DNA of 64,000 nucleotides from Monomorium pharaonis. Lineage: Eukaryota; Arthropoda; Insecta; Hymenoptera; Formicidae. Made by a program: the position numbers and the translations under genes. The stretch is taken from NCBI RefSeq assembly GCF_013373865.1, contig NC_050472.1, positions 14,830,360-14,894,359 on the forward strand, given 5' to 3'. Every line of letters starts with the position of its first letter. Positions within the stretch are counted from its first letter, which is position 1. The notes beneath the pieces were generated by a model. It worked only from the letters and a program-made list of their open reading frames with translations. It did no database searches and was not told where the DNA came from. Positions 22,253 through 33,159 of the stretch are shown piece after piece.

Positions 22253-23019
22253 TAGAGTCCAACCGAAACCACTTTTTTTTGTTTCCGCCGAAACCGAAAA
22301 CGAATATTTGGTCTTCTCTGAATTTCGGCCGAAACCGAAACCAAAAACCGAAACTTTTGAAAAAATTTATAAAATATTATATGTATATATAACTTAAGAG
22401 GTTGTTGGAAAAATGTATATTTAATATTTAAGTATTCTGTTATCGAATAAACTTTTTATTAGTTATTAAATAAGCTTTTATTTAAGAATGTATTAATACT
22501 TTATTATTTATTACATTTTATTACAATATAAATGTATTTTTTACAAAAAAACTTTTTTAAAAGTCAACTTTTTAATAGAAATTATATTAGATACATTGCA
22601 TAATATAAAAATAAAGTTATACATTACAGTTTTATTATTTAACATTATATTAAAACTTAATAATCAAAGTTAAATAATTTTATGTTGTAACATAAAAATA
22701 AAAGTTTCTCGGCGTTCTTTCCCAATAAATTACTGCGTCTATTTGCATAAATCTGCCCAGCAGAGCTAAATAGTTGTTCGCTTGCTACAGAAGTTGGCGG
22801 AGCTGATAAATATTTATTTGCAGCCTTTTGTAATTGTTTGAATAAAAACGGATAAGAGATAAGAGATGGTGCAACCGCTGGCGGCGCTGGCGTCAATGTC
22901 GACAGTTCAGCTGACACCGAAATTTACTCTTAATTTTGGTCGAAACCGAAATCAAGCCGAAATCTTGATTTTTGGCCGAAACTAGCCATAATCGAAACCG
23001 AAATTTCGGTCGGACTCTA
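22253..23019. mobile_element. hAT element with 8-bp target duplication
   Basis: Ends TAGAGTCCAACCGAAA (22253) and TTTCGGTCGGACTCTA (to 23019), flanked by GTTATAAC on both sides (22245-22252 and 23020-23027). An 8-bp duplication and TAG-type ends are typical of hAT; GTTATAAC is itself palindromic, so the boundary could be shifted. Subterminal CCGAAACCGAAA repeats occur at both ends. It is inserted in the 5' part of the non-LTR element. Confidence 0.88.
22657..22917 (-). pseudogene. hAT transposase C-terminal (dimerisation) fragment
   Basis: Reads LQKAANKYLSAPPTSVASEQ, then LFSSAGQIYANRRSNLLGKN and AEKLLFLCYNIKLFNFDY to a stop. This is the hATC dimerisation region (P-T-S-V-x-S-E-x-x-F-S). The rest of the transposase, including the catalytic domain, is absent, so the element is internally deleted. 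Confidence 0.88.
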
Positions 23020-23162
23020 GTTATAACCGTTACTACCCGGGCGGTCCGCCCCGGCACGCGGGGGTTTAGGCCTGGACCGGGGTTTCCCACTCGGGCGTCC
23101 TCCTATCCGCCACTTGGAGACGCGCCCGCTAGGCACTCAACCCACGGGACAATATTGGCTTA

Positions 23163-23660
23163 CTATTTGCCAATTAATATGTGCTGTTCGGAAATGTTTT
23201 TAATTGATCAATTGAAAAACCGGGAGAACAATGTACCAAATCGGGTTTGTGATAACCTTTATCACGGTTAAGGTTATCGGGTTGTTTCAAAATTTCTAGA
23301 CTTTCACTTTGTTTCCTGGCAAAGTAACCTTGAGAAGGAGCTAGCATTATAGCTTTTTTGTATTGCACGGAGTGTCCAATCTCCATCCAGTGTTTGGCTA
23401 AAGCTAATTGAGTAAAGTGGCCGTATTTGGTACACCGTTAATGTTTTTTTATTTGTCTAATCAAAGACTAATCTTCCGGTTTCTCCTATGTACACTTTTT
23501 CGCAAGAGCAGGAGATTTTGAGTACACCTGGTAATTCTAAGCGTGGTCTCTGATCCTTCGGATTAGGAAGTAACTGAAAAATCTTCCTTTGAAGATCACT
23601 TTTATCTCGTGTCTACGCAAAATTTTACTAATGCGTTCTATCGTACCTTAAAGATACAGA
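23163..23660 (-). pseudogene. Penelope-like GIY-YIG fragment
   Basis: Minus strand at about 23530-23430 reads ISCSCEKVYIGETGRL, the GIY-YIG core; after a break, 23386-23174 gives HWMEIGHSVQYKKAIM and ARKQSESLEILKQPDN, the C-terminal half. The frame is interrupted between the two. It is the coding end of the element whose 3' terminus is at 18660-19015. Confidence 0.8.
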
Positions 23661-24296
23661 AGAAAAGCCATATTTTAAAGGAGTGCAGGTAAGGCAGGGA
23701 AGAACGTAACGTGACGTGATTCTTGAAGGCACACGCTCGATAGGAAGGAAAGTGCCTTAGGGGCGAACGCACTTTTTATGACTGAAAATTTATACGTCAA
23801 CGTGCCCGTTATAACCCTGTTTTTTGAGTCGTGCGGCCGTAGGTCCAAATTTTGAGTCAGCGAATTGAATCACTTTAACTCGGGACTGGACCAGATGCAA
23901 TCTTTGATTAAGGGGAATGAGAGAATAGGACGCTTTTATAAATAAATAAATAGGATATTTATGTACAACTAACAAAAATATTTTATTCTAATACTGATAA
24001 TACAAATAAATACTGAAGTCATAGTTAAAAATTAAAAAAAAGGAAAAATTTATGTATATTTGACATTAATTTAATTAAAAATAACTGCTACATATCTAAA
24101 TATATGTATTTTAACATAATTTTAACATTGTTAATCTGTCCGGAGACAAAGCTGCTCTTTTAGTAATTTGGGGGAAGAGGAGGTGAAAAACGTTTTTTAT
24201 CATCATATTTGATTCTATTTTATGTTACTTTTTCGAGTGTGGCAGTGGAAGGGGGAAAAGAAATTATAAAAGAAATCGATGGGGACTACAAAGGAC

Positions 24297-24860
24297 TCAA
24301 AATAGCAAGGGAAAAAGATGGGAATATGATCTGTTAGAGAGAGGGAGAGAGGGGGGGGGGGGGAGAGAGAGAGAGAGAGAGGAAACGATATAAAATAAAG
24401 CGTCGGGATTTATCGAGTCAAACGTAAGGGCATAGTCGCGGTAGTAGGGCGGTATGGGGTCCATTTGTAGTGGGAGTGATTTTTGGGTGCCATCATAATG
24501 ATAGTAACGCGATCGGAATGAGGGAGCTGAAGTTTTTTCTTGGAATTCAATACTGAAGTCTGAGAATACCGGAGAGAGGGGTGGTGGTGCTCCCACAGGG
24601 TTCGGCGAATTGATCGGGGAATACGAGGAGAAAGGAGGAGGAGGAGACAGTATTCGGTAAGAGCAGTGTGTGTAAGGGAAGCGAAGGTCTGGCTCTGAAC
24701 TAACGGGAGAGTAACGGAATGATGGCGCAGGATTAAAGGAAAAGTTGTTGGGATAAGAAGAAGGAGAGACTTGATTTGATTCCTCAGTTAAGGAAACGAA
24801 AAAGGGGAGAGGAACGACTAGAGGCCTCGTTTGACAAAGCGGAAGAGGAAGATTCGCCAC
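24297..24860 (-). CDS. Unrecognised Pro/Ser-rich open reading frame
   Basis: An open frame of about 187 codons with no ATG at the start (it opens with GTG codons after a stop). Composition is rich in P, S, Y and F (PAPSFRYSPVSSEPDLRFPY, SILSPPPPFSS-like runs) and the 3' part overlaps the AG/G-rich tract at 24340-24382, read as SLSLSLPPPPS. An overlapping frame has an ATG at about 24872. It may be a remnant of a retrotransposon Gag N-terminus, or chance openness of a purine-rich strand. No domain is recognised. Confidence 0.2.
   Translation of the reverse strand: MANLPLPLCQTRPLVVPLPFFVSLTEESNQVSPSSYPNNFSFNPAPSFRYSPVSSEPDLRFPYTHCSYRILSPPPPFSSYSPINSPNPVGAPPPLSPVFSDFSIEFQEKTSAPSFRSRYYHYDGTQKSLPLQMDPIPPYYRDYALTFDSINPDALFYIVSSLSLSLPPPPSLPLSNRSYSHLFPLLF
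24338..24382. repeat. Purine (GA/G) low-complexity tract
   Basis: GAGGGAGAGAGG, a run of G, and then (AG)n on the + strand. Confidence 0.9.
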
Positions 24861-24990
24861 GACGCATATTTTTAAATCCGTCTATTTTCTATAAGCTTCG
24901 TCTAGGAGAGCGCGTGCCACACTGATTTGTTTCCGACGGTTCCGCCTGATTGACTAACGACTTCGGTTAGGTCGGGGGTATATGTTCACT

Positions 24991-25274
24991 AGGGAGTATC
25001 CCGTTTTGTTACATAACGATTGGACACGGCTCGATTGGACATGGCACGATTGGACACCGCATGTTGTTTTTCACTAGAAGACTGTGCGGTGTCCAATAAT
25101 GTGGTGTTCAATAATGTGGTGTCCAATAATGCAGTGTCCAATCGTGCAGTGTTCAATAATGCGGTGTCTAATCGTGCGGTGTTCAATAATTTGGTGTCCA
25201 GTAATGCGGTGTCCAATCGTGCGATATCCAATCGAGCCGTATCCAATTGTTACGTGTCTAAAAGGAGGTCACCC
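24991..25274. mobile_element. Miniature foldback of TTGGACACSG words with direct flanking repeat
   Basis: Flanked by a perfect 10-bp direct repeat TGTTCACTAG (24983-24992 and 25275-25284); the last one or two bases may belong to the element, so the target duplication is 8-10 bp. Left arm begins AGGGAGTATCCC and runs ATTGGACACGGCTCGATTGG; the right arm is the complement, ending GAGGTCACCC. The right arm has about nine units GTGTCCAATAATGCG / GTGTCCAATCGTGCG of 15 bases; the left arm has only three. Same word family as 11755-13905. Confidence 0.8.
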
Positions 25275-25735
25275 TGTTCACTAGAGCGGTAACTGAATAT
25301 TATGAGGAGGAAAAGAATAGGAATAGCGTAATTGAGATGGTGACTTACTACTTGTTGGTTTTCTTGAATGCCTTCAAATTTAGCCGAAGTGAGGGTGCAG
25401 GTCGAATTGTCCGGCTTGGAGTCAATGGAGTTGAATTGTCAGAGCTCGAAGTTGATCGAAGTTTCTCTCTCCCTCTCTTTCTGTCTCATTTTTCCTCTAT
25501 ATACAACATCATCAACAACATCAAAGAAGTGCTGGGCGACATCTAAAGTAGCGACATCTATCTAAACATCCGTTAACTAATCTACCGCCATGTGTACGCA
25601 TTTCATGCAGGCTCATGAAATTTTCAGACTCGAAATTTTTTGACTAGATAATCTTTTTTATTAGAACGCCTACGCTCAATCTGAAAGCGTAGCATTGTTC
25701 CTAAATGTTCACTCATATTGGGCCTAGGCTCTCAT

Positions 25736-25909
25736 ATCTAAAGCCTTTAGCAGACGATACGATTTTTCATACTAAATCGCATACGAGACATTTTATTACG
25801 TATCCCGATTGGCTCGAATGATTATATTACCAACCGTAACCCAATCGTAAGACGCCTTGTATGCGTGTTAGCATGAAAAATTGTATTGTGTGCCGAAGGC
25901 TTTAAAGAT
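25736..25909. mobile_element. Small foldback MITE
   Basis: Ends ATCTAAAGCCTTTAGCAGAC and the complement-like GTGTGCCGAAGGCTTTAAAGAT; inner arms CGATTTTTCATACTAAATCGCATACGA / TATGCGTGTTAGCATGAAAAATTG also pair. Non-coding. Confidence 0.6.
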
Positions 25910-26034
25910 AAAAAGTGGGTATCATTCAATCTGAAACTTCTAGGAGATTAATGTCTTATATATAATTATTGTTTAGCATCAAATTCAAGTCGGAATTTAG
26001 GGGTGGCAAAAGAGGCTATTTTTAGTCTCATTCT

Positions 26035-26710
26035 TTATGGCAGGAACAGATAAAATCTTCCTAAGCACGGAATAACGGCAAATTAGTAGCAGAAACAAAG
26101 TAAAACTTGCCGGGCACACGGAGCAACTTTGGAGCAAAATTGCGACAAATTGTGTCCGCAAACAGCTTAGCTTTTGCTGGCAAGGCTTGTCGCAAATAAT
26201 ATGACATATATTTTATACAAATAACAAGGTTGCATTATTGGGTTTTAACAAGGACCACTTTATTTCTGATTGACTTCACTATCTATCTTGAGATAGCGCA
26301 TTTCTCGTGAAAAAGATTCACCTACTGGGTGAATAAAAGGGACTCACCCAGAACGGAGAACTAAGTACGATTGCACCATTCACATATATTATAATATTGG
26401 ACTGCTCAATCCGATATTTCTTTTTTGTCGATCTTAATTTTAGTCACGATTTGCCCTATTCTTGTCACAAATTTGCTATTATATAGTGTATGGTAATGTT
26501 TGCCTTGTTCTTGCTACAAATTTGTTGTTATGCTTTACTAGCAAGTTTTACTCTGTTATTTGCATATAATATGCGTCATACTGTTTACAACAAGCCTTAC
26601 TAGCAAAAACTAAGCTTTTTGTGGACACGCCTTGTTCCAATTTTGCTGCAAAGGTTTACTCGAGTTTACTGAAAACTTTGCGCAAAGTTTGCATCATTTT
26701 GCTAACTGGG
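26035..26710. mobile_element. Truncated second copy of the CCCAG element seen at 12507-13502
   Basis: Parallels 12783-13502 for most of its length (for example AACAGCTTAGCTTTTGCTGG, TCTCGTGAAAAAGATTCACC) and ends TTTGCTAACTGGG. The left ~280 bp of the element is absent. Confidence 0.7.
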
Positions 26711-26736
26711 AATATATGGATTCCACCATTCAATTA

Positions 26737-27059
26737 CACAGGCACAAAAAAAAAGTGGTTGGTCTGGCGAACTAGACTAGTCAACCCTTATGTATTTTCC
26801 TAACCTCAAATTTTTTTTTGAGGTTAGGAAAAAATGAGCCAATTCGGAAATTCTGATCTTGGATTCGGATTTAGCGGGTCAAAATACATAAGGACTGACT
26901 AGTCTGGTTCGCCGGACCAACATTAAAAAAAAAATTTTTTTGAGGTTAGAAAATGCGAGCTAACTTTGCAATTCTGACCTTGGATTCGGATTCAGCGGAT
27001 CGAAATACATAAGGATTGACTAGGTCCGCCGGACCAACCTTTTTTTTTGTGTGCCTGTG
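26737..27059. mobile_element. TIR element CACAGGCAC...GTGCCTGTG with TTA duplication
   Basis: Termini CACAGGCACAAAAAAAAAG and the complement ending GTGCCTGTG, flanked by TTA (26734-26736 and 27060-27062). The right half contains an approximate tandem repeat of a ~140-bp segment (TCTGAYCTTGGATTCGGATT appears twice). CAC ends and a 3-bp duplication would fit a CACTA-type element, and TTA also fits Harbinger; neither is proven. Confidence 0.65.
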
Positions 27060-27071
27060 TTATTGACAAAA

Positions 27072-27240
27072 CGACCCATAGGTCTAATATTGTTTTATGT
27101 TCTACAACATATCTAAAGCTCATTAAAATTGGTGAGAAACACTTTCGACAGTTCTCTTATAAGTATTTCGGTACTCTTGTTAATACCTTTCAAGAACTCT
27201 AGTACTCTTTGAGATGGAAATATAGTACTCTTGATAAAAC
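27072..27240 (-). repeat. Fragments of two dispersed repeats
   Basis: The minus strand of about 27072-27128 matches the segment after 59400 (TTTTAATGAGCTTTAGATAT). About 27150-27215 is the inverted counterpart of the AAGAGTACTAGAGTTC repeat near 14020-14085. Confidence 0.5.
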
Positions 27241-27668
27241 TTCAAATTGTTGAAGGTGCTAACTTTACGTAGGCAGCATTCAATTGTTATAAGAAAAATC
27301 ATAGATTAATTTCAAGGTTTCTAATATAAAGACTAAAACTAGGAGACCAAACTAAACCTGATTTCACAACCAAAAGTGAGGCGAACATTTGTTAGAAATA
27401 TAATACCGAATGGCGACGCTGATTTACCGAACGATGATTTACCGAAAACAATATGAAGTATATCAGTAAGTGGTAATTTAAAGCACCTTCATATTATAAC
27501 GTTATATGTAATTATTGGGATATGAAACTAAATGGGGCCCTTTAAGCATTTCATGATGAAAAATTTTTTCATATCCCCTTGATAATGACTAACATGTCTA
27601 CATTTTTTTTGTATAATTATAATTACATTTATATTCAATTCAGCTTTCTCACATCATACTGCGTACAA

Positions 27669-28037
27669 CCTTGCATAAAATGTCGGATTGAAAAAAATTA
27701 AAAAATATAGACATTTTGTCAAAAAACAGAATTCAGAAGAATTTAGAAGATATTAAAAAAATATTCCATTGAATATCTTCTGAATGTCTTCTGAATTCTT
27801 CTCATTTAATCGCAATAAAAAGCATTCAAATAAATGCGAACTTTCTCATTAAAAAAGATTCACTTCTTCTGCTAATTATTATCGGATTCAAAGGCATACA
27901 AAATTTTATGGTTCTATTCTCAATATCGCACTGAAAAGTATTGACCACGTTTCAGTCCGAGATTTTTGCAAAGCAGAATTCACGATAAAATCTCGTGCAT
28001 GCAAAACACTATTTTTGAAGAAAACATTTTATGCAGG
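27669..28037. mobile_element. MITE, copy A (CCTTGCATAAAATG ends)
   Basis: Ends CCTTGCATAAAATG and CATTTTATGCAGG. The internal GAATTCAGAAGA / TCTTCTGAATTC words are self-complementary. A direct-orientation second copy lies at 29192-29614. Confidence 0.7.
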
Positions 28038-28506
28038 AAATCTAATACGGCCGACAACAATAAACTTAGACTACGATTGCATCTAGAGTTGGAATATATT
28101 CCGGTGTATCCAAAGAGTAAAGAATTACAGGAGGAAGCGTACCAGTAGTGGGGGTACAATTTATTGGAGATGGATGTGCTATATATACATATAATCGAGT
28201 AGCCATCTTAACAAGTAGCTTTTGTGACATATGCATCAGCATGTTTTCTACAGTGTGCTTTCATGTGTTGTATGTGTGTGTATGTATGTATGTTTATCAT
28301 ACTGCGCTGAAAAGCATTCAATTTTTGACGCCAGTGAACGGCCATCTTGGCAAGCACTTTTTATATATAGGACATCCGTCGCTGTCTCTCTGAAACCAAA
28401 TGCAGTCTCCTTTAGGTGTATTACTGTCGCTAACGCCATCATTTGGTACTACATTTTTAACAGATTTTCGCCTCATTCACGGAGATCGGTCTCTTGGTTC
28501 TAGTCA

Positions 28507-29000
28507 TACCCAGCAAACTAACACATAACTGATACATAACTGAAGGAGCGCATAGAAAGAACAGTGTTATGTAACATCCTTATGTGAATGCGATATAAAT
28601 GTTACATAATTTTGAGAGCTACAAAGAAACAAAATTGTAATTCTTATTTGTCATGTACTCATAACAGTTATTAAAAACGTAATCTTGTAAAATCGTGAAA
28701 AATTTTTTGTTTATAAAATTTTTTGCCTTTTTATATAAATAATATTCCCAGGAAACACAGTAATATTACATATACATCTCATGTACATAATATTAAAAGT
28801 ATCACGAGGTAACGCGTTATGTAGCAAGTAACATACATGTACGTATAAAGCTTTCAATATGAGTTTAATTATATTGCTATGGTTATGTGCTTCGAAAATA
28901 CTGCTGATACTAAAAAATCTATAAGTTCAACATAAATAAATAAACAAATTAATAATAAATAGACATATTACGTATTTAAAATGTACATGTAATCAGTATC
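28507..29000. repeat. CCCAGCAAAC-type repeat with iterated TTACATAA words
   Basis: Starts CCCAGCAAACTAACACATAA (28508) and contains repeated ATGTTACATAA, ACATGTAC and AACATAC words. A second CCCAGGAAACACAG start is at 28749. Boundaries on the right are unclear. Confidence 0.45.
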
Positions 29001-29001
29001 G

Positions 29002-29165
29002 ACAGATTTGAGGATTCGACACCGAGCTGCAGGTGTGAAGGGGAAGAAGAATAAAAGGCAAGAATTATATATGAGCGCTCACTGAGTCTGCAACATCGTT
29101 TTTGCCTTTAGATTTTCTTCTCCTCCACAGCCGTGGCTCGGTACCGAATCATCAAATCTGGCAAC
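29002..29165. mobile_element. Foldback MITE
   Basis: Arms CAGATTTGAGGATTCG...CACCGAGC and GCTCGGTACCGAATCATCAAATCTG pair, as do inner words GAAGAAGAATAAAAGGCA / TGCCTTTAGATTTTCTTCTC. Confidence 0.6.
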
Positions 29166-29191
29166 ATGTAATTCGAAGTCTACACATCTTC

Positions 29192-29614
29192 CCTGCATAA
29201 AACGTCGGATTGAAAAAAATTTTTAAATATTGACATTTTGTCAAAAAACAGAGTTTAGAAGAATTCGGAAGATATTTAAAACATATTTGAATGCTTTTTA
29301 TTGCAATTAAACGCGAAGAATTCAGAAAATATTCAAAAAATATTCAATTGAATATCTTCTAAATATCTTCTGAATTCTTCGCATTTAATCGCAATAAGAA
29401 ACATTTAAATAAATGCGAACTTTCGCATTAAAAAAGATTCACTTCTTCTGCTAATTGTTATCAGATTAAGAAGCATACAAGATTTCATGGTTCTATTCTC
29501 AATATCGCACTGATACGTATTGGCCACGATCCAATTTGAGATTTTTGCAAAGCAGAATTTACGATAAAATCTTGTGAATGCGAAACTATTTTTGAATAAG
29601 ATATTTTATGCAGG
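29192..29614. mobile_element. MITE, copy B (CCTGCATAAAACG ends)
   Basis: Ends CCTGCATAAAACGTCGG and TATTTTATGCAGG; it matches copy A at 27669-28037 over nearly all its length, in the same orientation. Confidence 0.7.
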
Positions 29615-29707
29615 GTTATATATATTTAAAACATATAAATTACATCGCTATATTAGCACATTTACATATCATAAATATAATATTTAAAGCATGCTGTTAC
29701 ATATCTT

Positions 29708-32009
29708 ACAAGGGAACCTCGCGAACCCGAAAATTCTGATTTTAATGAAACTTGGCACAAATGTAGAAGGGGTAAATACATTAATTTAGAAATTATAAGT
29801 TGATGCTTATAAACGGTTTAAAGGGTTGAAACCACCCTTCAAAAATTTAGAGTTTTTGCCTTTTCTCGATATATTTTGTAAACTAAACAAAATATAAAAA
29901 AATGTTTCATACAAAAGTTTTACAGTATGAGTACCTCTATTTAACTATGCTATTTATTTTTTCAAAAAAATTTTTTTTCAAAAACAAATTGTTTTTCTTT
30001 GCAAAAAAATGCTTTTGGGAAAAAATAAATAGACTAGTTAAATAGAAGTATTCATGCCGTAAAACTTTTGTATGAAACATTTTTTTATATTTTGTTTAAC
30101 TTACGAGATATATCGAAAAAACGCAAAAATGTCTCAACTTTGAAGCGTGCTTTCACCCCTTCAAGCTGGTTTTAAACCAAAATAAAACATTTCTAAATTA
30201 ATGTATTAACCCCCTCTACATTTATGCCAAGTTTCATTAAAATCAGAAAATTTTCTGTTTGGGCTTTGGAGTGAAACGGTTTGGAGTGAAACTATTCTTC
30301 AAAGGTTGAGATATTTTTATCTTTTCTCGATATATCTCGTAAACTAAACAAAATATAAAAAAATATTTTATACAAAAGTTTTACAGCATAAATACTTTCA
30401 TTTAACTACGCTGCTTATTTTTCGAAAAAAAAAAAAAAAAATTTTTTTTTATTAAAATAAATTTTCAATAAAATTGACTTTTATGTATATAGCATTTACA
30501 AAGTAATTATACTATCTTATACTACGTTTTATTTATATTATCTATGTGTATATTACGTATGCTATATATTATTTATGTTATAATACTATACATTTATATC
30601 TGCATCCCTGTATGTATTAGTTTTCATCTAACAGGTGCGCAATATTAGAGTTGTCACGTTGCTTTCACACAGTTCATCAAAGGATAAGTCATTCACTGCA
30701 TTTGTTATAATATCTTTTATCACATCACGTAATTGTATTTCTCTTTCATTTATAGGCGTTGGTGGAATATGTGTAATTTGATATAAAATAATTAACATAT
30801 TAAGAACATTTGCAACATTTATGTGTAACATTATGCTTCGCTTAATTAAAAACAATCTAACAGAAAAATCAAGCACACGTTAGATGTGACACTTATGTAC
30901 TGATCAAGCATACGTTAGACTTGATACTGATGTGAAAATGACGCGTACCATCATTAATAAAGATATCAAACTTTGATACGTGATTTCCATTTCATATATA
31001 ATGTATACCGTGACATGACAAATATAAAACTTGAATGTGAAATATGTGACGTAGACAGAATGAACTGTGTGAAAGCAACGTGACTACTAATATTGCGCAC
31101 CTGTTAGATAAAAACTAATACATACAGGGGTGCAGATATAAATGTATAGTATTATAACATAGATAATATATAACATACATAATATACACATAGATGATAT
31201 AAATAAAACGTAGTATAAGATAGTATAATTACTTTATAAATGCTATATGTATACATAAAAGTCAATTTTATTGAAAATTTATTATAATTTAAAAAAAATT
31301 TCTTTTTAAAAGATAAACAACGTAGTTAAATGAAAGTATTTATGCTGTAAAACTTTTGTATAAAACATTTTTTTATATTTTGTTTAGTTTACAAGATATA
31401 TCGAGAAAAGGTAAAAATATCTCAACCTTTGAAGGGTAGTTGTTTCACTTCTTCAAACCGTTTATAAGCCCAAACGGAAAATTTTTTTTATTTTAATGAA
31501 ACTTGGCACAAATGTAGAAGGGGTAAATACATTAATTTAGAAATGTTTTATTTTGGTTCCAAAACGGCTTGAAGAGGTAAGCTGACGCTTTAAAGTTGAG
31601 ACATTTTTGCGTTTTCTCGATATATCTCTTAAACTACACAAAATATAAGAAAATGTTTCATGCAAAAGTTTTACGGCATAAATACCTCTATTTAAATATT
31701 CTATTTACTTTTTCCCAAAAATTTTTTTTTTAAATTGTTTAAAAAAAATTTTTTTTTTAATAAATAGCATAGTTAAATAGAGGTATTTATACTGTAAAAC
31801 TTTTATATGAAACATTTTTTAATATTTTGTTTAGTTTACGAGATATATCGAGAAAAAGCAAAAACTCTAAATTTTTGAAAGGTGGTTTTAACCCTTTAAA
31901 CCGTTTATAAGCACCAACTTGTAATTTCTAAATTCATGTATTTACCCCCTCTACATTTATGCCATGTTTCATTAAAATCAGAATTTTCGGGTTCGCAAGG
32001 TTCCCTTGT
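29708..32009. mobile_element. 2.3-kb palindromic CAAGGG-type element
   Basis: Starts ACAAGGGAACCTCGCGAACC and ends with its near-perfect complement GGTTCGCAAGGTTCCCTTGT. The two arms (about 29708-30678 and 31062-32009) are complementary over roughly 950 bases, including TGCGCAATATTAGAGTTGTC / TATTGCGCACC words and the AACCGTTTATAAGCACCAAC region. The central loop is about 380 bp and has a weak 82-codon minus-strand frame without recognisable homology. Inner partial copies of the terminal motif occur near 30230 and 31490. Confidence 0.85.
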
Positions 32010-32486
32010 GAGATATTATTACAAAATATTTATATTCCATCAATTATGCCTTGTACAAATGAAAATAAAAATAAGAAAAAATGAATTTTGTTTAAAGAAA
32101 TTTATTTTTTGTATTAGTTTATAAAAGAGTTTGTTTTTATTTTATTTTCAAAGAAAAAAATTTTATTTTTATTTTGTAAGATTTTATATAACTGTAAAAA
32201 TTTTAATTTTATTAATAAATAATATGTTTTATTAATATGTATTTTGTTCCCTAATTTAATTATGTAGGGGTGACTGGGGCTGGTTGGCGTAAGTTGGCCA
32301 TTAACCTCTTAAAATTTTCCTAGGCTTCAGTCAGGCCAAGTTAATGGCCAATCAGCCCCGGTCTCTGCTATAACTAAACTAAAAAAAAAGGTTTCGGTTT
32401 TGGTTTTGGCCGAAATTGACTTGAAAATCGTAATTCGGTTTTAGTTTCGATTTCGATTCCAGTGACAAAATCTAGTTTCGGTTGAA

Positions 32487-32872
32487 CCAGAGAGGAACTT
32501 GAGAGCGGCCATCGTGCGATTGACTTGTGACATCTAATAAGCGCTTAGTTTCTAGTAAAAGTTTGACATTGGTGTTGCAAATTGCAACTGGCGACTGCGA
32601 TTAATGTAGAACGGGTTTTACATCCACAAATATTTGACTAGCATCAGCGCCAAACGTGGATGTAAAACCCGTTCTACATTAATCGCAGTCGCCAGTTGCA
32701 ATTTGCAATACCCAATGTCTGTCGAACTTTTACTGGAAACTAAGCGCTTATTATATGTCACAAGTCGTAACTGACTGCTTGCGATTAATGTAAAACGGGC
32801 TTTACATCCATCTTTTTGCTAGTCAAATATTAATCGCATGAAAAAGGCCGCTCTCGGGTTCCTCCTTGGTCG
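32487..32872. mobile_element. Foldback MITE
   Basis: Outer words AGAGAGGAACTTGAGAGCGG / CCGCTCTCGGGTTCCTCCTT and a near-perfect inner hairpin (TGGATGTAAAACCCGTTCT with its complement; centre near 32645) show an almost complete palindrome. No coding sequence. Confidence 0.75.
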
Positions 32873-33159
32873 GACACAACACAAATGATAATGACCTTCT
32901 ATGATAGTGACCTTAAAGAGTTGTTGCCGTGAATATTCTAGAATGGGACATCGTTAATATCCTCATTTTTGTCATGTTCAGCGTCTGATAGTTCGAGGAG
33001 TGGATGGTAGTGATGGGCTAAATAGTTATTTTTTCTAACAATTTTATAGTTATTGTTACTCATAAATAACAATTAATTTAGACAGTTATTTTATAACAGT
33101 TTATAAAATTTATAAGATGAATAAGAGAAATAAAAAACAAGAAATAAAATGTCAACATG

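Larger units (their letters stand above)
19030..23148 (-). mobile_element. Non-LTR (R1/Jockey-like) retrotransposon, RT domain deleted, hAT inserted
   Basis: Minus-strand element with a 5' region near 23148 (GC-rich, about 23030-23148), two ORF remnants and a (TTA)n 3' tail (19030-19064). It is flanked by a 14-bp target duplication with one mismatch, ACAATATTAGCTTA (19016-19029) and ACAATATTGGCTTA (23149-23162). The host sequence is a Penelope fragment. It carries endonuclease, RNase H and a C-terminal zinc knuckle, but the reverse transcriptase core is missing. A hAT element (22253-23019) sits in the 5' part. Confidence 0.9.

Noticed and set aside
19374..22255. Several + strand frames overlapping the non-LTR element
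   Set aside because: Antisense shadows of the GC-rich minus-strand ORF1 and ORF2; the domain motifs are all on the minus strand.
25020..25292. Frames with DTARLDTA or VSNNAVSN periodic residues, considered as a repeat protein
   Set aside because: The period is the 15-base unit of a transposable foldback bounded by a direct repeat; both strands are open for the same reason.
30628..30876. 82-codon minus-strand frame in the centre of the large palindrome
   Set aside because: It spans the start of the loop and part of an arm; no homology is recognised and the arm copy of the sequence is non-coding.
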